Below, one piece after another: positions 9,255 to 18,050 of a stretch of DNA of 64,000 nt. Within the stretch, counting starts at the first letter, position 1, and every line of letters begins with the position of its first letter. The translations under genes and the position numbers were made by a program. The notes beneath the pieces are model-generated. The model had not been told where the DNA came from. It worked only from the letters and a program-made list of their open reading frames with translations, and searched no databases. Origin of the DNA: Selaginella moellendorffii (taxonomy: Eukaryota; Streptophyta; Lycopodiopsida; Selaginellales; Selaginellaceae); assembly GCF_000143415.4 (NCBI RefSeq), contig NW_003314269.1:1082321-1146320 (forward strand), written 5' to 3'.

Positions 9255-10889
9255 TTAAACCCTTGCCGAATCTATCAATCTGGGGGAAGACTTTTCATCC
9301 TTAGAGGACCTTAGCAAGATCGCTCGAGCCACATTGTCCAATTGGAAGGGCATGCTTAGCGCCAAATCCTCGGCCTTGGCGCGATCACCGGCCCTTACAA
9401 GCGCGTCTATCACCAGCCAGTAATGCTCCACTCTGGGCATTAGCCCAAAATCCAGTACCATAGCTCCAAAGTAGTCGCGGCATTCCTTGGCCATTCCAGC
9501 GCTAGAGAAGGCGCTCATCACACTCCCCAGCGTCGTGATCGTCGGCCAAAACCCTTCCAGGCTAAGCGCCCCAAATGCCCTAGTGGCCCTCGCGCGATCG
9601 CCGCTCACGGCATACCCGTAGATCAACGCTCCCCAGCAAACCACGTTGCGCTCCGGCATTCGCTGAAAGCTCGCTTCGGCCAAGCCAATATACCCGCCGC
9701 GGGCATATGCCTCTAACAGCGCCCGCCAAGTGGAACAATCCCTGGAGGGCATTCTCTCGAGCGCCCGCCCGGCATCGGCCAACCGTCCATCGTGGACGTA
9801 CGCGACGATCAGGTCCGTCCACGCCGCCACGCCGTGGCCGGGCATCTTTTCAAAGTGAAGCTCCGCACAGGGAATATCCCCGCTGTGGACGTACGCTCCG
9901 AGCATCTCATTCCAGGAGAGTATATCTCTCTTGGGCATCTCCTGGAAGAGATCTAGCGCATCGTCAGCCATGGCGGCGTGGGAGTAGCCGTGGATCATCG
10001 CATTCCAAGATGCCACATTGGGGTATGGCATCACGTCAAAGAGGGCTCTCGCCTCGGCCATGAAACCATGGTGCGAATATGCCGTGACCATGGTCGTCCA
10101 GGTCACTGTGTCCGGCTTGGGCATCGAATCAAAGAGTCTCTTGGCTTCCTCTAGATTTCCAATTTCGCCATACGCTGCGATCATCGTTGTCCATGTCACG
10201 ACGTCTGCCTCGGGCATCCGGTCGAAGATCTTGCGGGCTCGTGAGATGTGCTGGAGCTCCGCGCAGCAGTTTATCACGAGCGTAGAGGATACCATATTCC
10301 ATTCTGGCATTTGGAGGAACGTACGAATGGCTTCCTGCAAATGTCCTTTGCGGAAAAGTGCTGTGAGTAGATTGATCCAAGATATTACGCTCCTTTCGGG
10401 CATTAGATCGAACAATTTTTGGGCTGAGGAAAGCTCTTGGTTCCGCGCGCAACCACCAAGAAAGGAGTTCCAAGTGATCACATTGTGCTGGGGCATTCTG
10501 TCAAAAATCATTGCCGCTTCCAGCAAATTCCCGCTTTGGGCATTTGCTGAAAGAATGGTGGTCCATGTCACAACATTGCGCTGAGAAATCTTGTCAAAAA
10601 CGAGCCTAGCCTCGTCGATGGCATTCCCTTGGATGCAAGCACTGATGATGATGTTGAAGGAGAAGCAATTCGGGTTGGGGATGGTGGCAAATACGGCCCT
10701 GGCGAGATCCAGGCGGCCGCATCGCCCATACATCTCCACCAGCAGATTGAGAAGAAATGTGTCGCGCGAGAACTGGCTCTCGAGGACGAGCTCGTGGACG
10801 CGCTTGCATCGGGGCAAATCTTTCCCGCTGCGGCAGAGATGGATGAGCTGCGCGTAAAAACCATAGCTGTCGCTCCTCCGTGGCGGCAT
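9255..10889 (-). CDS. PPR protein, PLS-type S-motif array, truncated C-terminus
   Basis: An intronless 544-residue pentatricopeptide-repeat protein, ATG at 10889, TAA at 9257-9255. The leader YAQLIHLCRSGKDLPRCKRVH and NLLVEMYGRCGRLDLARAVF are typical of the family. About twelve S-type repeats of roughly 31 residues follow (for example MPQHNVITWNSFLGGCARNQ). A longer motif near residue 450 and a short tail end in IDSARV. The E motif is incomplete, and no E+ or DYW domain exists. Its start lies 167 bp beyond the cytidine deaminase stop. With the two PPR genes at 0.4-4.4 kb it makes three intronless PPR genes of the same design within 11 kb. Organellar RNA binding is expected; the target is unknown. 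Confidence 0.88.
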   Translation of the reverse strand: MPPRRSDSYGFYAQLIHLCRSGKDLPRCKRVHELVLESQFSRDTFLLNLLVEMYGRCGRLDLARAVFATIPNPNCFSFNIIISACIQGNAIDEARLVFDKISQRNVVTWTTILSANAQSGNLLEAAMIFDRMPQHNVITWNSFLGGCARNQELSSAQKLFDLMPERSVISWINLLTALFRKGHLQEAIRTFLQMPEWNMVSSTLVINCCAELQHISRARKIFDRMPEADVVTWTTMIAAYGEIGNLEEAKRLFDSMPKPDTVTWTTMVTAYSHHGFMAEARALFDVMPYPNVASWNAMIHGYSHAAMADDALDLFQEMPKRDILSWNEMLGAYVHSGDIPCAELHFEKMPGHGVAAWTDLIVAYVHDGRLADAGRALERMPSRDCSTWRALLEAYARGGYIGLAEASFQRMPERNVVCWGALIYGYAVSGDRARATRAFGALSLEGFWPTITTLGSVMSAFSSAGMAKECRDYFGAMVLDFGLMPRVEHYWLVIDALVRAGDRAKAEDLALSMPFQLDNVARAILLRSSKDEKSSPRLIDSARV

Positions 10890-11055
10890 TGCGATCTAGA
10901 GGATCTCATTTGTCGTGATCACCAAGCCGAGATCTATGACACTTTCGATTGCAATGGATCCAATCTGGAGAGAATCTGAGAGTTCTTCTTGGAAGAATTA
11001 TTGTTTGAAGGGTTGTCATTGTCTCCCTGTGATGAATGTGATAGTAAGCGCTCCA

Positions 11056-11970
11056 TCAATCCTTGAATGGAGATCCAGCGTAGTAGACGTGGAGCGGGCA
11101 CCGGGGGCTGATTTGATCCAGCGCCATCCTCGTCGTTGGAGCTTGCTGGACGGAAGAGTTTTTCTTCTCCACTAAAACCGCACAGACAATGTCTTGGTAG
11201 CCACCACCACCATTCGCGACGAAAGCCACAATGGCGGCCTGGAGAGGGGGCAAGCTCGGGTTGAAAGCGGCAGACTCGCAGTAAGATCCGGCAAAAACTC
11301 TGGCGCTCCTGGTGAAGATCGCTACTCCGGAGGGACAGCCGGTGTATGGAGCGTAAGATTTGTTCGCAGCCTCCAGCGCGGTGTCTCTAAGGCTCTCATC
11401 TTCCAGTCCGGAGAGATCGAGACCGTCTTCCTCGCGACCACGGTAGCACTTGTGATCTAGTCCCTCGAAGACCAAGCCATTGTTCCTGGACTCTAGCAGC
11501 AGGGGAAAGTCGAGATCCTGCGCGAGAAGATCGTCTGGGCCGAACCGGTGAGGAAGAAATCTGGATAGGAGCTGTGTCTCGGAATTCTCACCGTCGACGA
11601 TGAAGAGCTCGAGATCCTTGGCGCCGCGGAGCTCCTGGAGGAACTGGCGGCAGTGGCCGCAAGGCGCGGCCGAGACCGCCAAGAACTCGATCGAAATCTC
11701 GCCGTGCTGCGCCAGATTCGCAACTAAGAACTGCTCGGCGTGGACGGAATGGTGAAGTGGCAGGCCCGGGAACTCCAGATTGACGCCCCGGAAGACCCGC
11801 CCGCTGGATCCCAGCCCCACTGCTCCGACCCGGAAATTGGAGATCGGCGGGCGCGCCAGATCGCGCGTCGGTTCCACGAGGCTGCCGAGGAAGGCCTGGA
11901 TGCTCATACCTGAGGAGGATCGCTGCTGCTCGGCGTCATCGGCGGCGATGACGAAGGGAATGCCGCTCAT
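11056..11970 (-). CDS. CDA: Cytidine deaminase
   Basis: An intronless 304-residue protein, ATG at 11970, TGA at 11058-11056. It deaminates cytidine and deoxycytidine to uridine and deoxyuridine in pyrimidine salvage. The zinc site is clear: HAE at residues 77-79 (H77 ligand, E79 catalytic) and PCGHC at 103-107 with C104 and C107. The substrate-binding NFRVGAVG sits near residue 45. The second half is a diverged, non-zinc copy of the fold (SYAPYTGCPSGVAIF), as in homodimeric plant and E. coli type enzymes of about 300 residues, so the protein is full length. It starts 143 bp from the divergent PWWP gene. Confidence 0.93.
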   Translation of the reverse strand: MSGIPFVIAADDAEQQRSSSGMSIQAFLGSLVEPTRDLARPPISNFRVGAVGLGSSGRVFRGVNLEFPGLPLHHSVHAEQFLVANLAQHGEISIEFLAVSAAPCGHCRQFLQELRGAKDLELFIVDGENSETQLLSRFLPHRFGPDDLLAQDLDFPLLLESRNNGLVFEGLDHKCYRGREEDGLDLSGLEDESLRDTALEAANKSYAPYTGCPSGVAIFTRSARVFAGSYCESAAFNPSLPPLQAAIVAFVANGGGGYQDIVCAVLVEKKNSSVQQAPTTRMALDQISPRCPLHVYYAGSPFKD

Positions 11971-12113
11971 CCCTTCCCAAGAACCCTAAATTTCGAGGAG
12001 GTCAGCTGAATCTCTCCATAGCTAGGGCTGGCACGATGGAAAAGAAGGGAATGTTAGTTGTTTGGAAGAGAGACAAGCCCTAATCGAGAGAGGAGAGGGT
12101 TTCGCTGGCAGCT
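11971..12113. promoter_or_regulatory. Putative bidirectional promoter between cytidine deaminase and the PWWP gene
   Basis: Only 143 bp separate the two divergent ATGs, so both 5' untranslated regions and core promoters must lie here or overlap the genes. No clear TATA box is seen. The motif AAACCCTA in its reverse form appears as GAACCCTAAA near 11983 and as AAGCCCTAA near 12076, a telo-box-like element common upstream of plant housekeeping genes. Confidence 0.4.
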
Positions 12114-13667
12114 ATGGCGCTGGCGATGGAGATTTCTCCTCCTGCATTCGCGATGGGAGTGGGAATGCCGACGCAGCAGCAGGAGCAGCAGCAGCAAGAG
12201 GAAGAACAGATGATTGACGAAGATCAGGAGGGAGAGCTAGGGCAGCAGGAGGATCAATTCCAAGAACCGTCACTCTTTGGGCCTGTTCATCGGCAGAAGA
12301 GACGGCAAGAGATTCCTCGTGCGCGTCGGAGGTGTTTTCCTTCGTTTGTCGCAGATGGCTCTTCCACGCTGTCCGGGGATCTATGCTCAGGTATGCCAAA
12401 ATTTCTTTTTCAATCACCTTGGACTCGTTGTTTTTGATGTTTTCCTTCTATGTTTTCTTGCAGATGTCCATGACACAATGCGGTGTAGCTTTAGAACTAT
12501 AGACGAGCCAGCGATTTGCAGCACTGTTCTTCAGTCTTCGGAGTCACAGTCGAGAAGGTATGGTGTTTTTTATTCTCGAAAACAAAAAATCACTCAAGCT
12601 GATTCTTTCAAAGAACAAAGAAAACTTTCGATTTTTCGTTCTTTCACATTGTTATATGATTTGAAGGGATTTCACGGAGATGCCTTGCCAAAGATCACCG
12701 ACAGACTCCACAATTGCGAGCGACGATGGGGACTCATCATTCTCTTGTGCTTCCTGGTCAGCTGGCCAGCTTGTTTGGGCGAAGTTTTCCCGCTCTCCTT
12801 GGTGGCCCGCTCAGGTAGAAATGCACGATTTTTCTGTCATTCTTTGGTTTTACACTGCTTCAAAAGGTTGCGGATGAGAAGTCGATGAGCGAGAGAACGC
12901 GTCAATCGAAGAATCATGTGTTGGTGCGCTTCTTCGGCAACTATAACTAGTTCGTTATCCATCCTGATCCCTTAAGTTACATCGTATTGATTCGTGCGTG
13001 ATTTGAACGATTGCAGTGGATGGGTTGATCCTGCCAGCGACTTATCCAAGTTCGACGTGGTAAGTGTGTGAGTGTACGAATTTTTTAAACTTCTCTAAAA
13101 CGTTCTAAACAGCATCAGTACCATGCAGGATTTTGACGGGAGGAGCCAGGTTCCAACCAAGGCCTTCCAAAAGGGATTGAAAGAGGTGAGGGCAAAAAAC
13201 ATTTCTATATGAGGGAGCACATTTAATGCACAACTTCCGCCGTTGTAGGCTTTAGAGTACAGAGACTTTCGGAAACTCCCGTTGAAGTGGAGACACTCGT
13301 TCCAGGAGGAATGCCAAACTCCCCATGCAAACGGTGAGTGACTTGAGTTTCAAGTACTTTTTGCATGGTTGATTCTTGATCTCTTCGCAGGCAAGGAATC
13401 CTCGGAGGAGACAGGAAGCGAAGCTCGCAACACTGCAACACGAAGGAGAAAACCCAAAGTCCTGTACGAGGTACACGATCATAAATTGGAAAATAGACTA
13501 CCATCGCTTTTCTCAGCTCGCTTGAAAAACTTTAATGACAGGAGGAGGAAAGGCTCCACCAAAAGCCCAAACGCAATCTTCGCCGGAAGAAGATCATGAG
13601 AGAGCTTGGGCTTTGCGCTCCTTATGGTTCTCCCTTCACTTACAACTCCATAGGAACGAGCTTCTAA
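12114..13667 (+). CDS. PWWP domain protein (9 exons)
   Basis: Model: exons 12114-12390, 12464-12557, 12667-12814, 12867-12949, 13017-13059, 13129-13185, 13249-13333, 13391-13470 and 13542-13667. They sum to 993 bases (330 residues), every intron is GT-AG and the frame stays open throughout. The N-terminus is glutamine- and glutamate-rich. A PWWP domain runs from about residue 155 to 235. It begins SWSAGQLVWAKF, carries SPWWPAQ at 167-173 and continues with VLVRFFGNY and GWVDPASDL. PWWP domains bind methylated histone tails and DNA, so a nuclear chromatin role is likely. The C-terminal third is basic (ATRRRKPK, KRNLRRKK) and looks like a nuclear localisation or DNA-contact region. I cannot place it in a named subfamily. 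Confidence 0.82.
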
Positions 13668-14261
13668 ACACTCGACAACGTAAGCAAGAAATTTTTTTCT
13701 ACATCTCACAAGCCACGGTATAAGTATCTTTTTTTTAGATCTCACAAGCAGTGGTATATAGTCTATCAGGGAAGATTCCCCTGAATCAAGCCTATGTAAC
13801 AGGTCGTCCTACACGAGGTTCTCCGGGCCAGGCCCAATGGCCGCGTCACGCGTGGATGCCAGAGTTTGGTCAAACGCTCTGTTGACACGTGGCGCAAGGC
13901 AACTGGTAGTCGCAGTTCCGAGTGACTAGTCCTCCTGGCCTGGAGTGCGCCGCCGCTTCTATATTTTTTCTCAACATTTAAAAATGCGGTCGTTGAATAA
14001 GCGTACGGAGGATCTTGGGTCCATTTCTCCAGTATGGGCGTGCCGTACCGCGCCATTTAAAGAAAATGGGGTTTTTGTGGAGATAACGGAAAAGAGTAAA
14101 GGGTAAAGCTGGCCGTTGGATGGGCGCGGGCGAGGGCGGGGATGGTGGCGCGTGGCAGCCGTAATTCTAACCATGGATTTCTCTTTTAACCGCATGGCGT
14201 GGTCCGTTTTATGCGGCTGGTAAATATTATTTTCAATCGGTACAAGCTTGAAGCTTTACCT
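13668..14261. promoter_or_regulatory. Intergenic region and presumed promoter of the ARID-HMG gene
   Basis: About 590 bp without a gene. A G-box-like CACGTGGC next to TTGAC lies near 13,886-13,897. A short imperfect direct repeat containing ATCTCACAAGC occurs near 13,702 and 13,739. A 16-codon upstream reading frame (14173-14223) lies just before the chosen start of the ARID-HMG gene. Function of these motifs is inferred only. Confidence 0.35.
14173..14223 (+). other. Possible upstream ORF (16 codons) of the ARID-HMG gene
   Basis: The ATG at 14173 in the favourable context CCATGG opens a frame of 16 residues ending TAA at 14221-14223, 38 bp before the main ATG. If included in the mRNA it could dampen translation of the main frame. 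An in-frame upstream ATG for the main protein at 14211 overlaps it. Whether the transcript starts upstream is not known. Confidence 0.3.
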
Positions 14262-16327
14262 ATGGCGATGGCGGCAAAGGGCGCCCAAGCTCAAGAAGAC
14301 GATGATGCCGCCCGGATGGCGGCCATGGGGAAGTATTTCGCGCAGCGCGCGGCAGATCAGCAGCAGCAGCAGCGCCATTCTTTGGAGCTGGGAAGAATTA
14401 TCCAAGATTTGGCAGGGCAGGATTCCGATCCAAGACTCGCGGCCGCCAGCGCCAGGGTGCCGGCGGCGCCCGAGGAGGAGATGGCAAAGAATGCGCTGGA
14501 GCAGCCGCGGCAGCAGGAGCAGGATTGCCGCGGTGGAGGCGAGAATGAGGTGGGCGCGCAAAGACTGGCTCTAAGATTGGCAGGGCCTACATTGCTACAA
14601 CGGTGCGCGATCGCCGAGGCCGAGCAAGCCCGGCCTCTCGCGTTTCGTCTGGCATCGCCGACCGCCTCGTCCTCGTCTCCAGCTCTGGCCACGCCCATTT
14701 GCGTGCGAGGTCAGGTCTATCCCCCGCCCCTTGCGACGCATGAGGAAGTGACTCGTGATCCGGTGCTCTTCATGGACACGCTTTGCAAGTTCCATGAAGC
14801 CATGGGCAGTAGAATGTCGTGAGTGCCCTCTCTCTTTTTTTCTTTTCTTCTCTTTTGCGCTTGTGTTTCGTCTTCCTTCTTCTTCCTTGTGTTTGTTTGT
14901 TCCATTATTATATGCTTTCCTATGGCTAGATTTCTGGGCTTTGTATCTCTTTTGATTCTGAGGGATTGTGACAGCTTTAGAGTTTTTTTTATCACTTCGT
15001 GCCGGATTAATGTGGGCTTTCTCTGTTGTTGATTCCCAGGAGCCCAAGAATGGGAGGGAATCAGCTGGATTTGTATCGTCTTTATCAAGAAGTTACTGCT
15101 CGAGGAGGTCTCGAACAGGTTCTTTTATAAGGCATGCTAAAGTTGCTTGAGAGCTAATTTCATAGCGTTCTCGGCTGTCAGGTTATCAAAGACCGGCTGT
15201 GGAAGGACATCAAAGCGGTGTTCAATTTCCCCAGAACGACTACAAGTGCGTCGTTCGTGTTGCGGAAGTACTACACGAGCTTACTCCATCATTACGAGCA
15301 AGTGTATTTCTTCAGAGCTGAGGGAAGCCTTGTGTCTCCTCCTGGTAAGTTTATTGGAGTTTGTAAAGAGGCAGGAATTGTAAAACCATGAAGTTGCAGC
15401 TCCTCTTCCGGCGCCAAGCCCGGGATTTCTTTTACCAGAGAATGGAGTGCGTTCGGACGAGCTGGAGCTTGGGCCGAAGATGCAAAAGCGACGACTCCAG
15501 CCTGCAATTGACGGTAAGAAGAAACTCGTTGGAGTTGAGTCTCAAAAGGCTTTCTTGCATTGGCAGTAGATCTTGAAGCGCACATCGGGGAGATTGTGAC
15601 CGGATCCATTGAAGAAAAGTTTGAGCACGGGTACTTAGTCACCGTTGTCATCGGATCCGACAGGTTCAGGGGTGTTCTATATCACGTCCCTGTTGGTTCT
15701 TCCGTGCCACAGTATGCATCGACAGTCGCGACGAGTAGAAGTACTCCAGAAGCTGCAAATGTTGGCGTGCGGCTGAGAAGGCGACGAAAGCGAATCGGCA
15801 TGCGCAGAAAAGACCCCAACGCACCCAAGCTCAACAGGAGCGGCTACAACTACTTCTTTGCCGAGCAGCGAGCCAAGCTCAAGCTCGTATACCCAGACAA
15901 GGACAGAGAAATCAGCAAGATGATCGGGGAGACGTGGAGTAGCATGACCGAGGAGCAAAAATCTGTAAGAGCTACATCCGTTTCGAGTTTTACTTTTTTC
16001 TTGTTTCTCGCGGTGCTAACGCTATCGCTTGGCATGCAGCCTTATCAAGAGCGCGGGGTCAAGGACAAGGAGCGATACAAACGGGAAATAAGCGATTACC
16101 GAGACAGGATGAAGATGCAAAAACTAGGAATCAGTGCTGAGCAGCAGGAGCAGCAGGAGCAGCAGTCTGGGGGCAGTCACGAGCATGAAAGGAAGTACCC
16201 GAGCAAGCCGGAGCTCGGACCGGCTTGCGTGATGCTACCGCCGGAACAACAGGCCCCGTTCCAAACGGCTAGTGCTAGTACTCCTACGACGACCACGGCT
16301 ACCACGGCCACCACGATTGCGTCCTAG
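14262..16327 (+). CDS. ARID-HMG box DNA-binding protein (HMGB9/HMGB15-like; 6 exons)
   Basis: Model: exons 14262-14818, 15040-15118, 15182-15344, 15400-15513, 15567-15964 and 16040-16327, giving 532 residues in consistent frame. An ARID DNA-binding domain spans about residues 172-262 (LDLYRLYQEVTARGGLEQVI, then ASFVLRKYY and HYEQVYFF). An HMG box spans about 385-461 (KDPNAPKLNRSGYNYFFAEQ; IGETWSSMTEEQK). ARID followed by a single HMG box is a plant-specific combination; known members bind AT-rich DNA and act in pollen and gene regulation. The N-terminal 170 residues are alanine- and glutamine-rich and low in complexity; the tail has a Q-rich run and threonine-rich repeats. The start could also be the in-frame ATG at 14211 or 14268. 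I chose 14262, which begins the MAMAAKG tract. Confidence 0.88.
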
Positions 16328-16586
16328 AGCGAGCGAGCGAGCCAGCCGGCCAGCTTTGTGCTCCGGATCACGTTGACAACATGTATTTAATCACGCGATG
16401 CTAGCCTAGGAGGAGGAGGAAGAGGAGAAGTCGATCGAGAGAGCTAAAGCCTGCCAGATCTCTAGTTGATCTTTCTAGCAATATGTCGAGCGATTTTGGT
16501 GACAAGACAATACGAGAAAGTTCTAACGTGTCTTTTGTTTAAATTAATATTCGCGTAAAAATAAATGATACTGGTTAAAGGCATAA
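16328..16586. other. 3' flank of the ARID-HMG gene
   Basis: Contains a GAGC-rich tract (16,328-16,345) and a purine-rich AGG/AAG tract near 16,410-16,430. No gene is seen. Confidence 0.4.
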
Positions 16587-16659
16587 GCCGGCCTAGCTCA
16601 GTTGGTAGAGCGCAAGGCTCTTAACCTTGTGGTCGTGGGTTCGAGCCCCACGGTCGGCA
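16587..16659 (+). tRNA. tRNA-Lys (anticodon CUU)
   Basis: A complete 73-nt cloverleaf without intron. The acceptor stem GCCGGCC pairs with GGTCGGC (one G-U pair) and A is the discriminator. The D arm contains TAGCTCAGTTGGTAGAGC. The anticodon stem CAAGG/CCTTG encloses the loop CTCTTAA, so the anticodon is CTT, which reads AAG lysine codons. The T arm is GTGGG-TTCGAGC-CCCAC. A and B box promoters are intact. It lies between two plus-strand protein genes and 94 bp before the pyrophosphatase ATG. Confidence 0.97.
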
Positions 16660-16674
16660 GAAAGAATTAATTAG

Positions 16675-16679
16675 TTTTT
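16675..16679 (+). terminator. RNA polymerase III terminator of tRNA-Lys
   Basis: A run of five T, 15 nt after the tRNA 3' end, is the expected polymerase III stop signal. Confidence 0.75.
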
Positions 16680-16753
16680 AAGTCAACAATTATCAAGACC
16701 GTTAGATGGTCGAATATGCTTTTGGAATTCTAGGGCTCCAATCCAATTTGGCT

Positions 16754-17719
16754 ATGGCGGCTCTCCGTGTGACCGGCGCCGGGGCGTCACTCCAGCTCCC
16801 ATTCGTCTCTTCCAGGTACAATGCGGGCATCGCGATCGGTGCGGCAAGGGTCGGCTTCCTCAAGCCGTCGCAGCACGCTCTCTCGTCCAAGCAGCTCCTG
16901 CCTCGCCGTGGATCGGCGATTTCCAGGGCGCTGGAGCAGTCCGTCAAGGATGTCGATCAAGGCAAGGGCCAGCAGCAGGAGCAGCAGCAGAGCTCGGATT
17001 ACCAGGTGCGCGAGCAGGGCGAGGCCCAGAGCATGGGCTACAGGGCATTCTTGGTTGGGGCAAACGGCAAGACCTTGTCGCCATGGCACGACGTCCCGCT
17101 GAAATCCCCGCTTGGCGGCGGCGAGATCTTCCACTTCGTGGTGGAAATCCCCAAGGAGTCCAGCGCCAAGATGGAAGTGGCCACTGACGAGCCCTTCACG
17201 CCGATCAAGCAGGACATCAAGAAGGGCAAGCTCCGGTTCTATCCCTACAACATCCGCTGGAACTATGGCCTCCTCCCGCAAACCTGGGAGGATCCAAACC
17301 ACGCCAACCCGGAAGTGGAGGGCGCGCTGGGAGACAACGACCCCGTGGACGTGGTGGAGATTGGCGAGCGCAGGGCGGGGCTGGGCGAGATCCTGCGCGT
17401 CAAGCCAGTGGCTGTTCTCGCCATGATCGACGAGGGGGAGCTGGACTGGAAGGTGATCGCCATCTCGGTGGACGATCCCAAGGCGGCGCTTGTGAATGAC
17501 GAGAGCGACGTGGAGTACTACTTCCCGGGGACGCTCACGGAGATCCGGGACTGGTTCCGGGATTACAAGGTCCCGGATGGGAAGCCGCAGAACCGATTCG
17601 GGCTGGGGAACAAGGCCGCCGGGAAGGATTACGCGCTCAAGGTGATCCAAGAGACGCACCAAGCGTGGGTGAAGCTTGTGACCAGGTCTGTTCCCGCGGG
17701 TGATCTATCGCTCACGTGA
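16754..17719 (+). CDS. Soluble inorganic pyrophosphatase, chloroplast type
   Basis: A single-exon gene of 321 residues from the ATG at 16754. Another in-frame ATG at 16706 would add 16 residues, but the second sits in the better context GGCTATGGCG and opens a typical plastid transit peptide (MAALRVTGAGASLQLPF, then a Ser/Arg-rich run). The enzyme hydrolyses pyrophosphate to two phosphates. Family I signatures are present: EIP, the FYPYNIRWNYG segment, PQTWEDP and the metal-binding GDNDPVDVVEIG, with later DDP and WFRDYKVPDGK. It matches plant plastid PPA6-type enzymes rather than the shorter cytosolic ones. A glutamine-rich linker lies between transit peptide and enzyme. A short piece of this gene is duplicated 0.63 kb downstream. 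Confidence 0.93.
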   Translation: MAALRVTGAGASLQLPFVSSRYNAGIAIGAARVGFLKPSQHALSSKQLLPRRGSAISRALEQSVKDVDQGKGQQQEQQQSSDYQVREQGEAQSMGYRAFLVGANGKTLSPWHDVPLKSPLGGGEIFHFVVEIPKESSAKMEVATDEPFTPIKQDIKKGKLRFYPYNIRWNYGLLPQTWEDPNHANPEVEGALGDNDPVDVVEIGERRAGLGEILRVKPVAVLAMIDEGELDWKVIAISVDDPKAALVNDESDVEYYFPGTLTEIRDWFRDYKVPDGKPQNRFGLGNKAAGKDYALKVIQETHQAWVKLVTRSVPAGDLSLT

Positions 17720-17807
17720 AATACAACTAGATGATTTGCTTGCTATCGGACGATTAGATGACTGCTTGGAGCGAGTATGCTTGCTCGATCGGCTGCTAGA
17801 TCTGCCG

Positions 17808-17856
17808 CTTTGTCGTGGAAATCCCCAAGGAATCCAGCGCCAAGACGAAAGTGGCC
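17808..17856 (+). repeat. Short duplicated fragment of the pyrophosphatase gene
   Basis: About 49 bp here match bases 17134-17182 of the upstream pyrophosphatase coding sequence at most positions, including GTGGAAATCCCCAAGGA. It is out of any gene context, so it is a local partial duplication, possibly the remnant of a larger tandem copy. Confidence 0.6.
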
Positions 17857-18050
17857 CAGAGCATCCGATTCGAGAGAATCGGCCACCACCATTTGCGATT
17901 TCTCTATGATTTTAGGATTAGTATAGAAAATGGTGAAGAGATACAATCAAGAGGCTAAGATTGAGAAAAAATAACGGGAATTTTTATTGAAATGCTTTGG
18001 TTAGATGTGATCTTTATTCTAGCGTGAGTGCAAGGCTTGGATGAAGCTTT

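Noticed and set aside
12277-12888. Continuous 203-codon frame in the PWWP gene region
   Set aside because: It reads through two clear GT-AG introns and loses the PWWP domain; the spliced model explains all conserved parts.
16706-16753. Upstream ATG as start of the pyrophosphatase
   Set aside because: The second ATG at 16754 has better context and begins a typical transit peptide; the first is kept only as an alternative.
16787-17662. Minus-strand open frame of 291 codons opposite the pyrophosphatase
   Set aside because: Antisense shadow of a GC-rich gene; no recognisable domain.
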